NCBI GenBank assembly: GCA_029974855.1
Contig: JARKQO010000588.1
Span: 1 to 21,816, forward strand
DNA length: 21,816 nucleotides
Source: Eubacteriales bacterium
GTDB taxonomy: Bacteria; Bacillota_A; Clostridia; Christensenellales; Aristaeellaceae
Direction: 5' to 3'
In this document: positions 1 through 8,364 of the stretch, one piece after another
Layout of the letters: each line of letters opens with the position of its first letter
Position numbering within the stretch: position 1 is the first letter of the stretch
Notes under the pieces: generated by a model
Databases searched by the model: none
What the model was told of the DNA's origin: nothing
The model's input: the letters and a program-made list of their open reading frames with translations, nothing else
Program-made: the position numbers and the translations under genes

Positions 1-56
1 CGGCGTGCATTGGTGCCTGTTTATCGGGTGATTCGCCGCGTTCAAATGGACGCTTT

Positions 57-2384
57 TCAGGGCTTGGCTCCGGCCTCGCTGAGACGGCGGTTGTAATTGA
101 TCAGGCATCCCGCCAGAATGATTTCCCGCTCGGTCTGGGTCAGCTCCTGCAAATGCAGGTCAATGTCCCTGACGGCCTGGTGGCCCAGCACATAGCCTTT
201 GAAGCTGCTTTCGCCCCCTGCCAGGCCTTCCCGGACCCAAGGGATGAACACATAATCGCCGTTTTCCACCACGGAGGCATCCTTGACCAAGAACGGCAGC
301 ATGCCCCAGTTCATCACATTGCTGCGGTAGCGCTTGGTGGCGTATTCCCGGGCGAAATTCGCGGAGCCGCCCAGCACCCGCTGGCAGCTGGCGGCCTGCT
401 CCCTGGCGCTGCCGTCCCCGGGCTTGTTGGCATAGATGGAGGAGCCGATTTGAATGCTGTCCCATCCCATGGCGGAATACCCGGGGATGGAACGGATGGC
501 TGCCAGGGCCTGTGCCAGCTCCGGCAAGGCCCCGTGTACCGCCCCCTCCTCTCCCCCGGAGGCCAGCCGGGCCTTTTCCGCCGCCTGTACCTCCTTGGCC
601 CTTCCCACATAGGCCGGGTCCTTCCTGGAGAAGGTGAACTCCGCCAGGCCAAGGGGGTTGGAGCGGTAGGAGGAGGTTTCCCCGGAGGGGATGATTTCGT
701 CCGTGGTGGTGACCGGGTCTGTGATATGGGTGACTACCTTCACCAGCAGATGCTGGCCCAGAGGCTCCATTTCCGGCCAATCCGCGATGCCTGGCCCATA
801 ATGCAGCGGAACCTCCGGCCGCGCCTTGCCAAAGCCGTTGTACACCCGGTGGCGGTAGGGCGCGTCGTCAAAGTGGTAGGGGGGTACCTTTTCTTCCATA
901 TCCAGCTGGGTCGCGGGGGTCAAAATCCCCCCGTGGAGCGCCGTGGCGGCAATGCTGCGGGCGTCCATCAAGGCCACCCCCGCCATCTGCCCGTTCATGG
1001 GCCTGGAGCCCTCCCGGTTGGGGAAGTTCCGGGTGGTGTGGCGGATGGACAGGGCGTTGTTGGCGGGCACATCCCCAGCGCCAAAGCAGGGCCCGCAGAA
1101 CGCCGTGCGCAGCACGGCTCCCGCGGAAAGCAGGTCCGCGGCCGCGCCGTTTTTGGTGATTTCCAGCATCACCGGCTGGCTGGCCGGGTACACGGACAGG
1201 GAGAAGGTGCCGTCCCCAATGCTGCGGCCCCGCAAAATGCTTGCGGCCATCATCAGGTTGTCGTAAATGCCGCCGGCGCAGCCCGCGATCACACCCTGAT
1301 CCACCCGCAAGCCCCCGTTTTGTATTTTGTCCGTGAGCCGGAAGGGGCTGTTGGAGCCCTGGATGATTTCCCGGGCCTCCTTCTCCACGGAATGCAGAAT
1401 ATCCCCCAGGTTTTGGTTCAGCGTTTCAATTTCGTAGGTGTTGCTGGGGTGGAAGGGCAAGGCGATCATGGGCCTGACGGCGGACAGGTCCACATGCAAA
1501 AAGCCGTCGTAATACGCCAGGGGCTGGGGCGCCAAGGGCTGGTATTCGCCCCCCCGGCCATGGCAATCAAGATACCGGGCCACAGCGCCGTCCGTTTGCC
1601 AGATGGAGCTCCAGCAGGTGGTTTCCGTGGTCATCACATCGATGCCGTTGCGGTATTCCACTGAAAGCTGGCCAATACCGTCCCCCACAAACTCCATCAC
1701 GCGGTTTTTGGCCAGGCCGTTCTTGAAGGACGCGCCGATGATGGCCAGGGCAACGTCCTGGGGGCCCACCCCCGGCTGGGGCTTGCCCGTGAGGTACACG
1801 CCCAGCACCTTTGGCATGGGCATATCGTAGGTCTGCCGCAACAGCTGCTTTACCAGCTCCCCGCCGCCCTCGCCCACGCCCATGGTGCCCAGGGCCCCGT
1901 ACCGGGTATGGCTGTCGCTGCCCAGGATCATTTTCCCGCCGCCCGCAAGCATTTCCCGGACATAGGAATGGATCACCGCCTGGTGCGGCGGCACGTAGAT
2001 ACCGCCGTATTTTTGGGCTGCGGACAGGCCAAACATATGGTCGTCCTCGTTGATGGTGCCCCCTACGGCGCACAGGGAGTTGTGGCAGTTGGTCAACACA
2101 TAGGGCACAGGGAACTCCTTGAGCCCGCTGACCTTCGCGGTTTGCACAATCCCCACAAAGGTGATATCGTGGGACACCATGGCGTCAAACCTCAGGTGAA
2201 GCTGTCCATCCGGGGATGGCCTGTTGTGGGCCTTCAGGATCGAGGCGGCGATGGTGCCGTCCTTTGCGGCCGTCACCCCGGCTTCCCCAAAACGCTCCGC
2301 CAGCCGCCCCCGCCCTTGGGGCCCGGCCTCCACCAGCTCCTTGCCGTCCACCAGGTACATCCCCTGATCGTACACCGTTACCAT
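57..2384 (-). CDS. Aconitase-superfamily hydratase (YbhJ-like)
   Basis: This predicted 775-residue 4Fe-4S hydro-lyase belongs to the aconitase/isopropylmalate isomerase superfamily and most resembles the E. coli YbhJ branch, whose substrate is not established. Visible landmarks are GSDSHTRYG (about 155-163), the cluster cysteine in AGCAGG (C369), the CGPC pair (C430 and C433), an [13 protein letters not shown] active-site stretch (about 452-460), and a C-terminal swivel domain with a YRSN motif (686-689). All three expected cluster cysteines are present, so it should be active; the length is normal for the branch. The start chosen is the ATG at 2384 because GGAGGG lies 6 bases upstream at 2391-2396; an in-frame ATG at 2402 has no such site. 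It is the last gene of a minus-strand cluster with a dehydrogenase and an isomerase, and also has its own candidate promoter. The family call is secure; calling it aconitase itself would be over-reach. Confidence 0.93.
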   Translation of the reverse strand: MVTVYDQGMYLVDGKELVEAGPQGRGRLAERFGEAGVTAAKDGTIAASILKAHNRPSPDGQLHLRFDAMVSHDITFVGIVQTAKVSGLKEFPVPYVLTNCHNSLCAVGGTINEDDHMFGLSAAQKYGGIYVPPHQAVIHSYVREMLAGGGKMILGSDSHTRYGALGTMGVGEGGGELVKQLLRQTYDMPMPKVLGVYLTGKPQPGVGPQDVALAIIGASFKNGLAKNRVMEFVGDGIGQLSVEYRNGIDVMTTETTCWSSIWQTDGAVARYLDCHGRGGEYQPLAPQPLAYYDGFLHVDLSAVRPMIALPFHPSNTYEIETLNQNLGDILHSVEKEAREIIQGSNSPFRLTDKIQNGGLRVDQGVIAGCAGGIYDNLMMAASILRGRSIGDGTFSLSVYPASQPVMLEITKNGAAADLLSAGAVLRTAFCGPCFGAGDVPANNALSIRHTTRNFPNREGSRPMNGQMAGVALMDARSIAATALHGGILTPATQLDMEEKVPPYHFDDAPYRHRVYNGFGKARPEVPLHYGPGIADWPEMEPLGQHLLVKVVTHITDPVTTTDEIIPSGETSSYRSNPLGLAEFTFSRKDPAYVGRAKEVQAAEKARLASGGEEGAVHGALPELAQALAAIRSIPGYSAMGWDSIQIGSSIYANKPGDGSAREQAASCQRVLGGSANFAREYATKRYRSNVMNWGMLPFLVKDASVVENGDYVFIPWVREGLAGGESSFKGYVLGHQAVRDIDLHLQELTQTEREIILAGCLINYNRRLSEAGAKP

Positions 2385-2413
2385 AAGAAACCCTCCAAGC
2401 ATGATGTGCTGGT

Positions 2414-2422
2414 ATTATAGCA
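2414..2422 (-). promoter_or_regulatory. Extended -10 promoter for the hydratase gene
   Basis: On the minus strand the sequence reads TGCTATAAT, a perfect TATAAT (2414-2419) preceded by the TGn of an extended -10 element. No good -35 sits at 16-18 bases; GTGACA occurs but only 13 bases away. Transcription would start near 2407, giving a leader of about 23 bases with the GGAGGG site. This suggests the hydratase can be made independently of the dehydrogenase upstream. It is sequence evidence only. Confidence 0.55.
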
Positions 2423-2492
2423 TAAGTACCCCTGTCACAGCCGCGCCTGGAGGCCCGGGGATTGGTTTTATCCTGTATTTCGTGGAGGTTTT

Positions 2493-3458
2493 TTATGGGT
2501 TTACCACGTTGATGGGCTTGCCTGCCGCGTATGCCTTCAGGTTGTCGGTCACAATGTCCAGCAGGCGTTGCCGGCTTTCCTTTGAGGCCCAGCTGATATG
2601 GGGCGTGATGATGCAGTTTTTGGCATGGAGAAGCGGATTGTCACCCTGGATGGGCTCCGAGGATACCACGTCGAGGCCGGCGGCATACACCTTGCCGCTG
2701 TTGAGGGCGTCGGCCAAATCCTGCTCCACGATCAGCGGCCCCCGGGCATTGTTCAGGATGATGACGCCGTCCTTCATTTTGGCGATGGTGTTCCGGTTGA
2801 TGATCCCCTGGGTGTCGGGGAACAGCGGGCAATGGAGGCTGATCACATCGGATTTTTCCAACAGCTCCTCCAGGGAAACATAATCGGCGATCGCTTTGCC
2901 GCTTTCCTTGGGGTGCCGGTCAAAGGCCATCACCTCCATGCCCAGCGCCCGGGCGATTCTTCCGGTGGTCTGCCCGATACGGCCAAAGCCGATGATGCCC
3001 ATGGTTTTTCCCTGGAGCTCAATCAACGGATAATCCCAAAAGCACCAATCGTCGCTCTTTTCCCAGCGGCCCGCGTGGACGGCCTGATCATGGTGGCCGA
3101 TGTGATGGCAAATCTCCAGCAGCAACCCGATGGCAAACTGCCCTACCGCGGCGGTGCCGTAGCTGGGCACATTGCTGACGGGAATGCCCTTTTCCTTTGC
3201 CGCTGCCAGGTCCACCACATTGTAGCCCGTTGATAGCAGCCCGATAAACCGAAGGCTGGGGGCCCTTTCAATGGTGGCCCTGGAAAGGGGGGTTTTGTTG
3301 GTGAGAACAACCTCCGCGTTGCCGATGCGCCTTTGGATTTCCTCCGTGTCCTGTAAGGGCGTTCTGTCGTAAACCGTCAGTTCCCCCAACCGCCTGATCC
3401 CATCCCAGCTCAAATCCCCGGGATTTTCGGCATATCCGTCCAGAATCACAATTTTCAC
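2493..3458 (-). CDS. D-2-hydroxyacid dehydrogenase (glycerate dehydrogenase/hydroxypyruvate reductase type)
   Basis: This 321-residue cytosolic NAD-dependent oxidoreductase interconverts a 2-hydroxyacid and a 2-ketoacid. The Rossmann motif GFGRIG is at 157-162, with D180 after the next strand, which favours NAD over NADP. The catalytic triad expected for the family is visible: R239 in NNARGPLI, E268 in SSEPI and H287 in TPHISWAS. The H-x-S-W signature is typical of the hydroxypyruvate/glycerate-specific branch, so glycerate or hydroxypyruvate is the best substrate guess. The start is a GTG at 3458, chosen because AAGGAGGA (complement of 3466-3473) lies 7 bases upstream and the protein then begins at the first beta strand, KIVILDG; the upstream in-frame ATG at 3527 adds an unstructured 23-residue tail. 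It lies 109 bases after the isomerase gene and about 110 bases before the hydratase gene, same strand. Confidence 0.92.
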   Translation of the reverse strand: MKIVILDGYAENPGDLSWDGIRRLGELTVYDRTPLQDTEEIQRRIGNAEVVLTNKTPLSRATIERAPSLRFIGLLSTGYNVVDLAAAKEKGIPVSNVPSYGTAAVGQFAIGLLLEICHHIGHHDQAVHAGRWEKSDDWCFWDYPLIELQGKTMGIIGFGRIGQTTGRIARALGMEVMAFDRHPKESGKAIADYVSLEELLEKSDVISLHCPLFPDTQGIINRNTIAKMKDGVIILNNARGPLIVEQDLADALNSGKVYAAGLDVVSSEPIQGDNPLLHAKNCIITPHISWASKESRQRLLDIVTDNLKAYAAGKPINVVNP

Positions 3459-3567
3459 GATGGCTTCCTCCTTACAATCTTTTGTGCCGCGCCCATGATG
3501 TTGCGCCGAAGGCCGCAGCCTTTGCAAGGGCTTTTCCGCCTTCCTGCGGACTCCGGCGGCCGGGGGC

Positions 3568-4485
3568 TCACTCCTCCAAAAGCGCCCAGGCCCGGTTTAA
3601 AACGCGCTTGGCGTTGGCGATGACCAACTCCGGGTCCTCCTCCTTCCAAGGCTTCACCTCAAAGGACAGCACCATGGGGTCCTCGGACTTCATGAAGCCT
3701 TCCTTTTTCAGGACGCGGAGATAGTGCAACAGTTCCGGGGTATCGTTGGCGCTGTTGGGAAAGCCAAACCGCTGGTGCAGGTCCCCGTAGCCCTCCCAGG
3801 AGGAATCCCCGCACACGGTATTGCCCATATGCAGGTGGGTGATATAGGGCCGCAGGGTCCGGACCACAAACTCCGGGGTTTCATGGGTCATGGGGATATG
3901 GGAAAGGTCGATCAGCAATCCGAAATTGCCGTGGGTGGCGCGCATGTCGCCGGCAAATTGGGCCGCGTAGGGGGCAGGCCCAATCAACGCGGCCTTGTCG
4001 ATATCATAATCAAAAACCTCCAGCTCCACGGTCATGCCCTTGGTTTTGGCATAATCGCACACATTCCGGGTGGTTTTCAGCAGCTGGCGATAGGCCTGGT
4101 CCCTGGAGGCCTCCTGCCATTTGCCGGAAAGAAACGCGATGCCCCTGGAGCCAATGGCCTCCGCCTCGTCAATGGATTCCAGCAAAGAGGCCTCCGCCCT
4201 TTTGCGCCCCTCCTCCTCCAGATCGTTTGGGTTGAGCCCGGTGGTCAGGAGCCTGGGTTGCGCGCCATAGCACACGGTCATATGCGCCACCTCCAGCATG
4301 GCGGCGGCCTTTGCCCGGGTTTCCGGGTCCTTGATCCATGTCACCTCCACCGCGTCAAAATAGTCGTCCATGGCAATGCGGCGCAGGTATTCCAAAGTTC
4401 TGGGGTCCTGCCCGTTGCTCATGCCGGGGTAGGCCATGAAGGAAATCAGGCCGATTTTGTAGTATCGATGGAGCGATTCGCGCAT
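3568..4485 (-). CDS. Sugar phosphate isomerase/epimerase-like TIM barrel protein
   Basis: This 305-residue protein is of the xylose-isomerase-like TIM barrel (AP_endonuc_2) superfamily, which includes hydroxypyruvate isomerases, keto-sugar epimerases and inosose dehydratases. Likely metal ligands in the expected order are E154 or E156 (VELEVFDYD), D193 and H196 (LIDLSH), H217 or H219 (THLHMGN) and E276 (LSFEVKP). These positions come from motif order, not alignment to a structure. The ATG at 4485 follows AGGGAGGGA (complement of 4491-4500) at good spacing. It is the first gene of the minus-strand metabolic cluster. Co-occurrence with a glycerate-dehydrogenase-type enzyme makes hydroxypyruvate or tartronate-semialdehyde isomerisation attractive, but epimerisation of a keto-sugar or dehydration of an inosose is equally compatible. 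No signal peptide or membrane segment is visible, so it is cytosolic. Confidence 0.88.
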   Translation of the reverse strand: MRESLHRYYKIGLISFMAYPGMSNGQDPRTLEYLRRIAMDDYFDAVEVTWIKDPETRAKAAAMLEVAHMTVCYGAQPRLLTTGLNPNDLEEEGRKRAEASLLESIDEAEAIGSRGIAFLSGKWQEASRDQAYRQLLKTTRNVCDYAKTKGMTVELEVFDYDIDKAALIGPAPYAAQFAGDMRATHGNFGLLIDLSHIPMTHETPEFVVRTLRPYITHLHMGNTVCGDSSWEGYGDLHQRFGFPNSANDTPELLHYLRVLKKEGFMKSEDPMVLSFEVKPWKEEDPELVIANAKRVLNRAWALLEE

Positions 4486-4524
4486 GACCGTCCCTCCCTT
4501 TCCATCCTGTGGCGGCCGGATTTT

Positions 4525-4560
4525 GGAAAAAGGCCGCCCCCAATGGAACGGCCCTTTTCC
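4525..4560 (-). terminator. Imperfect hairpin between gerA and the isomerase gene
   Basis: GGAAAAAGGCCG (4525-4536) pairs with CGGCCCTTTTCC (4549-4560) over 12 positions with a single non-Watson-Crick pair and a 12-base loop. Read on the minus strand, the 3' arm is CGGCC followed by TTTTT, the layout of an intrinsic terminator for the ger operon. If the candidate promoter at 4571-4599 is used, however, the same hairpin would lie at the very start of the isomerase transcript and could be a leader hairpin or attenuator. A second inverted pair, ATGGAA/TTCCAT, overlaps it. The structure is clear; its role is not. Confidence 0.5.
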
Positions 4561-4570
4561 ATGTATTGTG

Positions 4571-4599
4571 ATGGTAGCACAGAACGCTTTTTTCGTCTA
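4571..4599 (-). promoter_or_regulatory. Candidate promoter for the isomerase-dehydrogenase genes
   Basis: Minus-strand TAGACG (complement of 4594-4599) and TACCAT (complement of 4571-4576) are separated by 17 bases, each matching consensus at four of six positions. The -10 is preceded by TGC, an extended -10 element. The start would fall near 4564. The elements are weak, but some promoter is needed if the hairpin at 4525-4560 ends the ger transcript. Confidence 0.35.
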
Positions 4600-4632
4600 C
4601 CCGGGGGTGGTTTTGAGGCGGCCGCCAATTTT

Positions 4633-6102
4633 TTATCTGTATCTTTTGGCGTGCCTCGTCCGCGTCTTGTCCTTATCGTTCAAGAGCTTTGGCCGATAGG
4701 GGGAAATGGATATGTTATAGATAAAGCTGCGCAAAAAGTCATACCGGTTAAAGGGGGCGAAGGGCGCGAAGTATGGCACCCCAAAGCTCTCGATGGAAAC
4801 CAGGTGAATCAAAAGCACGCAGGAAAACAGCACCAGCCCGTAATACCCTAAAAATGCGGTGCAGAGAATCGCCATGACCTTCAGAATCCGGATTGGGTTG
4901 ATCAGCGAGAAGTCCGGCATCACAAAGGAAGCCAGCAAGGAGATGGATGCCAGAATCAGGAGCAGGGGGCTGAAGACCCCCGCCGAAATGGCCGCCTGCC
5001 CAATGACGATGGCGCTGACGATACCCACCGCGGGACCGATTTGCTTGGGCACCCGCAGCAGGGCTTCCCGCAATAGCTCCACGATGAACTCCAGCATCAG
5101 CGCGCCGACGGCGGGCGGGAAGGGAACATTGGCCCGCATTTCCGCCAGGCTGATCACATATTTACTGGGAAGGGCGTCCATATGAAATTCCGATATGCCC
5201 ACATAGAAGCTGGTGGCATACAGGGCGATGAAGAAGGAAACATACCGCAGCATCCGCATGAAGAACCCGAAGTACATGTTGTCATACCGGTCATCGCAGG
5301 AGAAAAAGTATTCGGGGAAGCACTTGGGCGCGGAGAGCGCCAGGCCGCTGCCGTCCACCAGAACCAAAACCTTGCCTTCTTGCAGCAGGTGCTGCGCCAT
5401 ATCCGACCGCTCCACCACGCCCATTTGGGGGAAAAGGTTCAGGTGGCTGCTTTGCAAAAAAACCTCCAGCTCGCCGGAATCCCCGATGCCGTCCACGTCG
5501 ATGGCCTGGATGCGCTGCTTCATCAGCGAAACCACCTTGTCATTGGCGATGTCCTCCACGTACAGCAGCGCCACGCAGGCCCTGGTCCGCTTTCCAACCG
5601 TGTACGGGCAGATTCGCAGCTTCGCGTCCTTGTTTCGGTACCGTATCAGCGACAGGTTGGCCTCCAGGTTTTCCACAAAGCAGTCCCGGGGCCCCCGCAG
5701 CGTGTATTCCAGCATGGGGTCTGAGCTGGGCCGGCGCTCCACCTTTTTCAGGTTCAGGACGATGTACTCCTCGTCCTCTGACAGGAGGATCACCACCTTG
5801 CCGTCCAGAATGAAGGCATGCACTTCCTCCTCGCGGGACGCGAGGGTGTAATTGTCGGCATACAGCACGTGCTGGGCGACGGTTTTCGCCTTTACGCCCC
5901 CCGGGGCGTCGGACCGCTGCCTAAGATAGAGCGTAAGCGGCTTGATGACGAAATCCATCAGCGAGATGCGGTCGGTGAGCTGCGGAATGTACAGGATCTC
6001 CAGGGAGCCCCCGGTGTAGTCCAGGCAGCGCTGGGACAGCGAGAAGCCCTCCCTTTCAATACCCTCCAGGATGGTCTCAATCCTCGATTTTCTCTTGATC
6101 AT
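4633..6102 (-). CDS. gerAA: Spore germination protein, GerA family (A subunit)
   Basis: This 489-residue A subunit of a Ger(x)A/B/C germinant receptor sits in the spore inner membrane and helps convert nutrient sensing into ion and dipicolinate release. A hydrophilic N-terminal part (about 1-280), containing the family stretch RGPRDCFVE (136-144), is followed by membrane segments near 278-302, 329-346, 356-395 and 404-436. The highly conserved core is visible as PFPP (327-330), ELLREALLRVP (342-352) and IGQAAISAG (367-375). The length is typical. The ATG at 6102 follows GCAGGAGGG 7 bases upstream, and the gene begins 16 bases after gerC, so the two are co-transcribed. It is the last gene of the operon here, whereas A is first in many Bacillus operons. 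The symbol denotes the subunit class, not orthology to a particular receptor; the germinant cannot be predicted. Confidence 0.95.
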   Translation of the reverse strand: MIKRKSRIETILEGIEREGFSLSQRCLDYTGGSLEILYIPQLTDRISLMDFVIKPLTLYLRQRSDAPGGVKAKTVAQHVLYADNYTLASREEEVHAFILDGKVVILLSEDEEYIVLNLKKVERRPSSDPMLEYTLRGPRDCFVENLEANLSLIRYRNKDAKLRICPYTVGKRTRACVALLYVEDIANDKVVSLMKQRIQAIDVDGIGDSGELEVFLQSSHLNLFPQMGVVERSDMAQHLLQEGKVLVLVDGSGLALSAPKCFPEYFFSCDDRYDNMYFGFFMRMLRYVSFFIALYATSFYVGISEFHMDALPSKYVISLAEMRANVPFPPAVGALMLEFIVELLREALLRVPKQIGPAVGIVSAIVIGQAAISAGVFSPLLLILASISLLASFVMPDFSLINPIRILKVMAILCTAFLGYYGLVLFSCVLLIHLVSIESFGVPYFAPFAPFNRYDFLRSFIYNISISPYRPKLLNDKDKTRTRHAKRYR

Positions 6103-6118
6103 CGTTATACCCTCCTGC

Positions 6119-7237
6119 TTATGACTCTTCGATGTCTATCTTATCGCTGACCGATATATCCACGGACGTATTGGCCTCCATTTCGGCCTTCAGGTATTCC
6201 GCCTGCCAGTCCAGAGCTTCAAAGTCGTCGGGGTAGGCCAGCCGGAAGGCCTCCCCGAAATCCAGGTAGTCGCTCTGAAATTCCTTCTGGGACTGCTCCA
6301 TGGCGGCCCCCACCTCCTGGGCCAGCACCTGGTTCAAGTCGGCGGCATACTGCTGTATAATCCGCTGGTTCAAGGGAAACAGGCTCACATTGCTTTTGTA
6401 TTGAATGGTTGCCTTGAAGGCCAGCCGGACCTGGAATTTGATTTGGCCCTCCCGGTAGGAGGGCTTGATCTCCCTGCGGGTTAGTTCCACCTCCGCAGTG
6501 ATGAACCCCCCGCCGCCGGGCAGCCGGTATACCCAGACGGGGCGGGCGGACAACAGATACGACAACCCCCGGGAGCTTTCCATGGGGATGAACCCCACCA
6601 GCTTCGCGTCGAGGAAAACCGAATATCCGTCCAGCTTCACCTGTTTGTCCACAAGACCGATATGCTGAATTATGAAGCCTTTTTTTGCCAAAATATCGTT
6701 GATATATTTTTCCGTGGTGACGGCACAGGTATGGCCAAGCTCTTGCCCCGTATGGATGGTATCGTCGATGACGAACCCCATGGGCTGATCGCCCTCGTTT
6801 TCAAACTCCGTCAAGGTCTTGGGATCCTCTTTAGCGATGGCGATATTCACCTTCTGGCGATAGGCCTGGTTTTCCCGCAGCCGGAACAGGTATTCCGCAA
6901 GATCGTTGGCAGCGGCCCGCTCGGTGATGATCAAAGCCCGCACGGTGCCCAGAAAAAGGGGATTGTCCATTTGCATATCCAAATTGTCCCGGGCCTCGGA
7001 AAAATCCTTCCCGGCCCCTGTGAGGTATGCTTGCTTTTGCCCTCCGCTGCCGCCGGATTCCCCAGACGGCGATATTTTGGCGATCTCTGTGGTAAAGGAG
7101 AGCTCATCCCCCTGCCGGTCCAAAATGACCATGGTACACAAATTCAGCGTGCTCACATCCGTGGCGTCCCAGCAGCCGGTCAGCAGGAAGGCCACCGGCA
7201 GCAGCAAGGCGATGAATTTACCGCGGTTTTTGAACAA
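6119..7237 (-). CDS. gerAC: Spore germination lipoprotein, Ger(x)C family (C subunit)
   Basis: This 372-residue C subunit of a germinant receptor is a lipoprotein anchored on the outer face of the spore inner membrane. The N terminus has basic residues, a hydrophobic stretch and the lipobox LLTGC, with C22 as the lipidated residue, followed by WDATDVSTLN, typical of the family. The remainder shows the usual Ger(x)C two-part architecture with a C-terminal domain rich in alternating strands. The start is a TTG at 7237: an in-frame TGA lies just upstream, no later start would keep the signal peptide, and AAGGTGA sits 6 bases ahead. The first 20 bases overlap the 3' end of gerB, so translation is probably coupled. 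Subunit class is certain; orthology to a specific receptor is not claimed. Confidence 0.94.
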   Translation of the reverse strand: MFKNRGKFIALLLPVAFLLTGCWDATDVSTLNLCTMVILDRQGDELSFTTEIAKISPSGESGGSGGQKQAYLTGAGKDFSEARDNLDMQMDNPLFLGTVRALIITERAAANDLAEYLFRLRENQAYRQKVNIAIAKEDPKTLTEFENEGDQPMGFVIDDTIHTGQELGHTCAVTTEKYINDILAKKGFIIQHIGLVDKQVKLDGYSVFLDAKLVGFIPMESSRGLSYLLSARPVWVYRLPGGGGFITAEVELTRREIKPSYREGQIKFQVRLAFKATIQYKSNVSLFPLNQRIIQQYAADLNQVLAQEVGAAMEQSQKEFQSDYLDFGEAFRLAYPDDFEALDWQAEYLKAEMEANTSVDISVSDKIDIEES

Positions 7238-8306
7238 GACCTCTCACCTTCGCTATCAACAATAAAGTCCCCGGAATGAGAAACGCCGAGGCCATCCCCG
7301 CAATGGGAAGCGCCGATTCAAATGCGTCCGCGGCGGACTTTATCCCTTGGGCCGAGAGGCTTAAGGCGGCCATGACCACGCCCACGCCCACCACCACCCA
7401 GCACCGGCTGACCTTTGCGAACAACCGGGTGGCGTACTCCACCACCGCAAGGTACACGCCGCACAGACCGGCCACCAGGCCCGAGAAGCCCACCGTCAGG
7501 TACAGGATGTCAAACCGCTCCAGAACCGGATTATCCACCTGCTTGATGGCCTCGATCAGCGCGAAACTGTAGTTTTGCACCGATTTCATCCCCAGCAGCA
7601 TGATGCAGGTTTCCACCGCGAACACATAGAACAGCCCCACAAAAAGAAGGGTCAGGAACGCGGTCGCCACGGAACGCCGGATGTTTTTTCCGTTCAACGG
7701 GAAGACCGTCAGCAGTTCAACCCCCAGAAACGCCAACAGGCAATCCTTGATGCCAAGGAGGTATTCCGGAAGCTTGGAGGACTGGAAGAAGGGCTGGATC
7801 TCCCGGGGATCGCCTTGCAGCAGCATGACGAAATGGGTGACAGTGGCCGTGATCAGAAAAACCGTGCCGATCACCTCAAAAAACCTGGCGACGCCTGTGA
7901 CGCCCCGGTGGGCCACAACGCCGAATACAAGGACGCTTACCACGGTCATGGCCCATCCCGGGGTTTTGGGATAAAAGGCCGCCTGCAGCACCGAGGCCAG
8001 TTGCAGGTTCAGATAAGCCGAAACCAGAAGAAAATAGAGGATGAAGTAAACCGCAAGCACATAGGCAATCAGCTTTCCCGCGATGCGCTGGCTGTATTCA
8101 AATAGCGTCATTCCCGGGAAAGCGCTGTTCAGGCGGACGATGACCGCGGCAAACAGGGCAAACAGGAGGGCGGTGAGCATCAAAGAAAGCCACCCGCCCG
8201 TTCCGGGGCCCTGCCCAATGACCTTGGGGATGCTGATGAGCGAGTAGGTAGTAAGTGTCAGAAGCATTAGAAAAAAGATCTGGCGGTTTGAGATGCTGCT
8301 TTTCAA
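7218..8306 (-). CDS. gerAB: Spore germination permease-like protein, GerB family (B subunit)
   Basis: This 362-residue integral membrane B subunit of a germinant receptor belongs to the amino acid-polyamine-organocation fold; in characterised receptors the B subunit binds the germinant. About ten hydrophobic segments run through the protein, beginning with FFLMLLTLTTYSLISIPK and ending before the tail AKVRGLVQKPR. The ERFDILYLTVGF stretch is typical of the family. The start is a TTG at 8306, 7 bases after GAGGAGGG (complement of 8314-8321). An ATG abuts that site but is in another frame and opens only a 72-codon frame. It is the first gene of the operon, with a candidate sigma-G promoter just upstream, and overlaps gerC by 20 bases. 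The family assignment is firm; the germinant is unknown. Confidence 0.94.
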   Translation of the reverse strand: MKSSISNRQIFFLMLLTLTTYSLISIPKVIGQGPGTGGWLSLMLTALLFALFAAVIVRLNSAFPGMTLFEYSQRIAGKLIAYVLAVYFILYFLLVSAYLNLQLASVLQAAFYPKTPGWAMTVVSVLVFGVVAHRGVTGVARFFEVIGTVFLITATVTHFVMLLQGDPREIQPFFQSSKLPEYLLGIKDCLLAFLGVELLTVFPLNGKNIRRSVATAFLTLLFVGLFYVFAVETCIMLLGMKSVQNYSFALIEAIKQVDNPVLERFDILYLTVGFSGLVAGLCGVYLAVVEYATRLFAKVSRCWVVVGVGVVMAALSLSAQGIKSAADAFESALPIAGMASAFLIPGTLLLIAKVRGLVQKPR

Positions 8307-8335
8307 TGGCCATCCCTCCTCGCGCTTCTGAGGCG

Positions 8336-8364
8336 TAGCTTACCCGGATTGCACCAATGCATGC
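8336..8364 (-). promoter_or_regulatory. Candidate sigma-G (forespore) promoter for the ger operon
   Basis: On the minus strand GCATG (complement of 8360-8364) fits the GHATR -35 of sigma-G, and after 17 bases TAAGCTA (complement of 8336-8342) is a partial match to the CATWHTA -10. The predicted start near 8329 would give a leader of about 23 bases carrying the GAGGAGGG site at 8314-8321. Germinant-receptor operons are known sigma-G targets in Bacillus, which supports the call, but the -10 match is only about four of seven. Confidence 0.4.

Noticed and set aside
1..56. Possible terminator or gene remnant at the left edge
   Set aside because: The 56 bases after the hydratase stop show no clear hairpin or reading frame; the terminator may lie outside the window.
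153..1664. 503-codon open frame on the plus strand, antisense to the hydratase gene
   Set aside because: It mirrors the C/G-ending codon bias of the real gene, has no domain or ribosome binding site, and the minus-strand frame has complete family motifs.
2385..2402. Upstream ATG at 2402 as the hydratase start
   Set aside because: The GGAGGG site lies between it and the ATG at 2384, which therefore has the correct spacing.
3459..3527. Upstream ATG at 3527 as the dehydrogenase start
   Set aside because: The GTG at 3458 has AAGGAGGA at 7 bases and starts at the conserved first strand; the extra 23 residues look unstructured.
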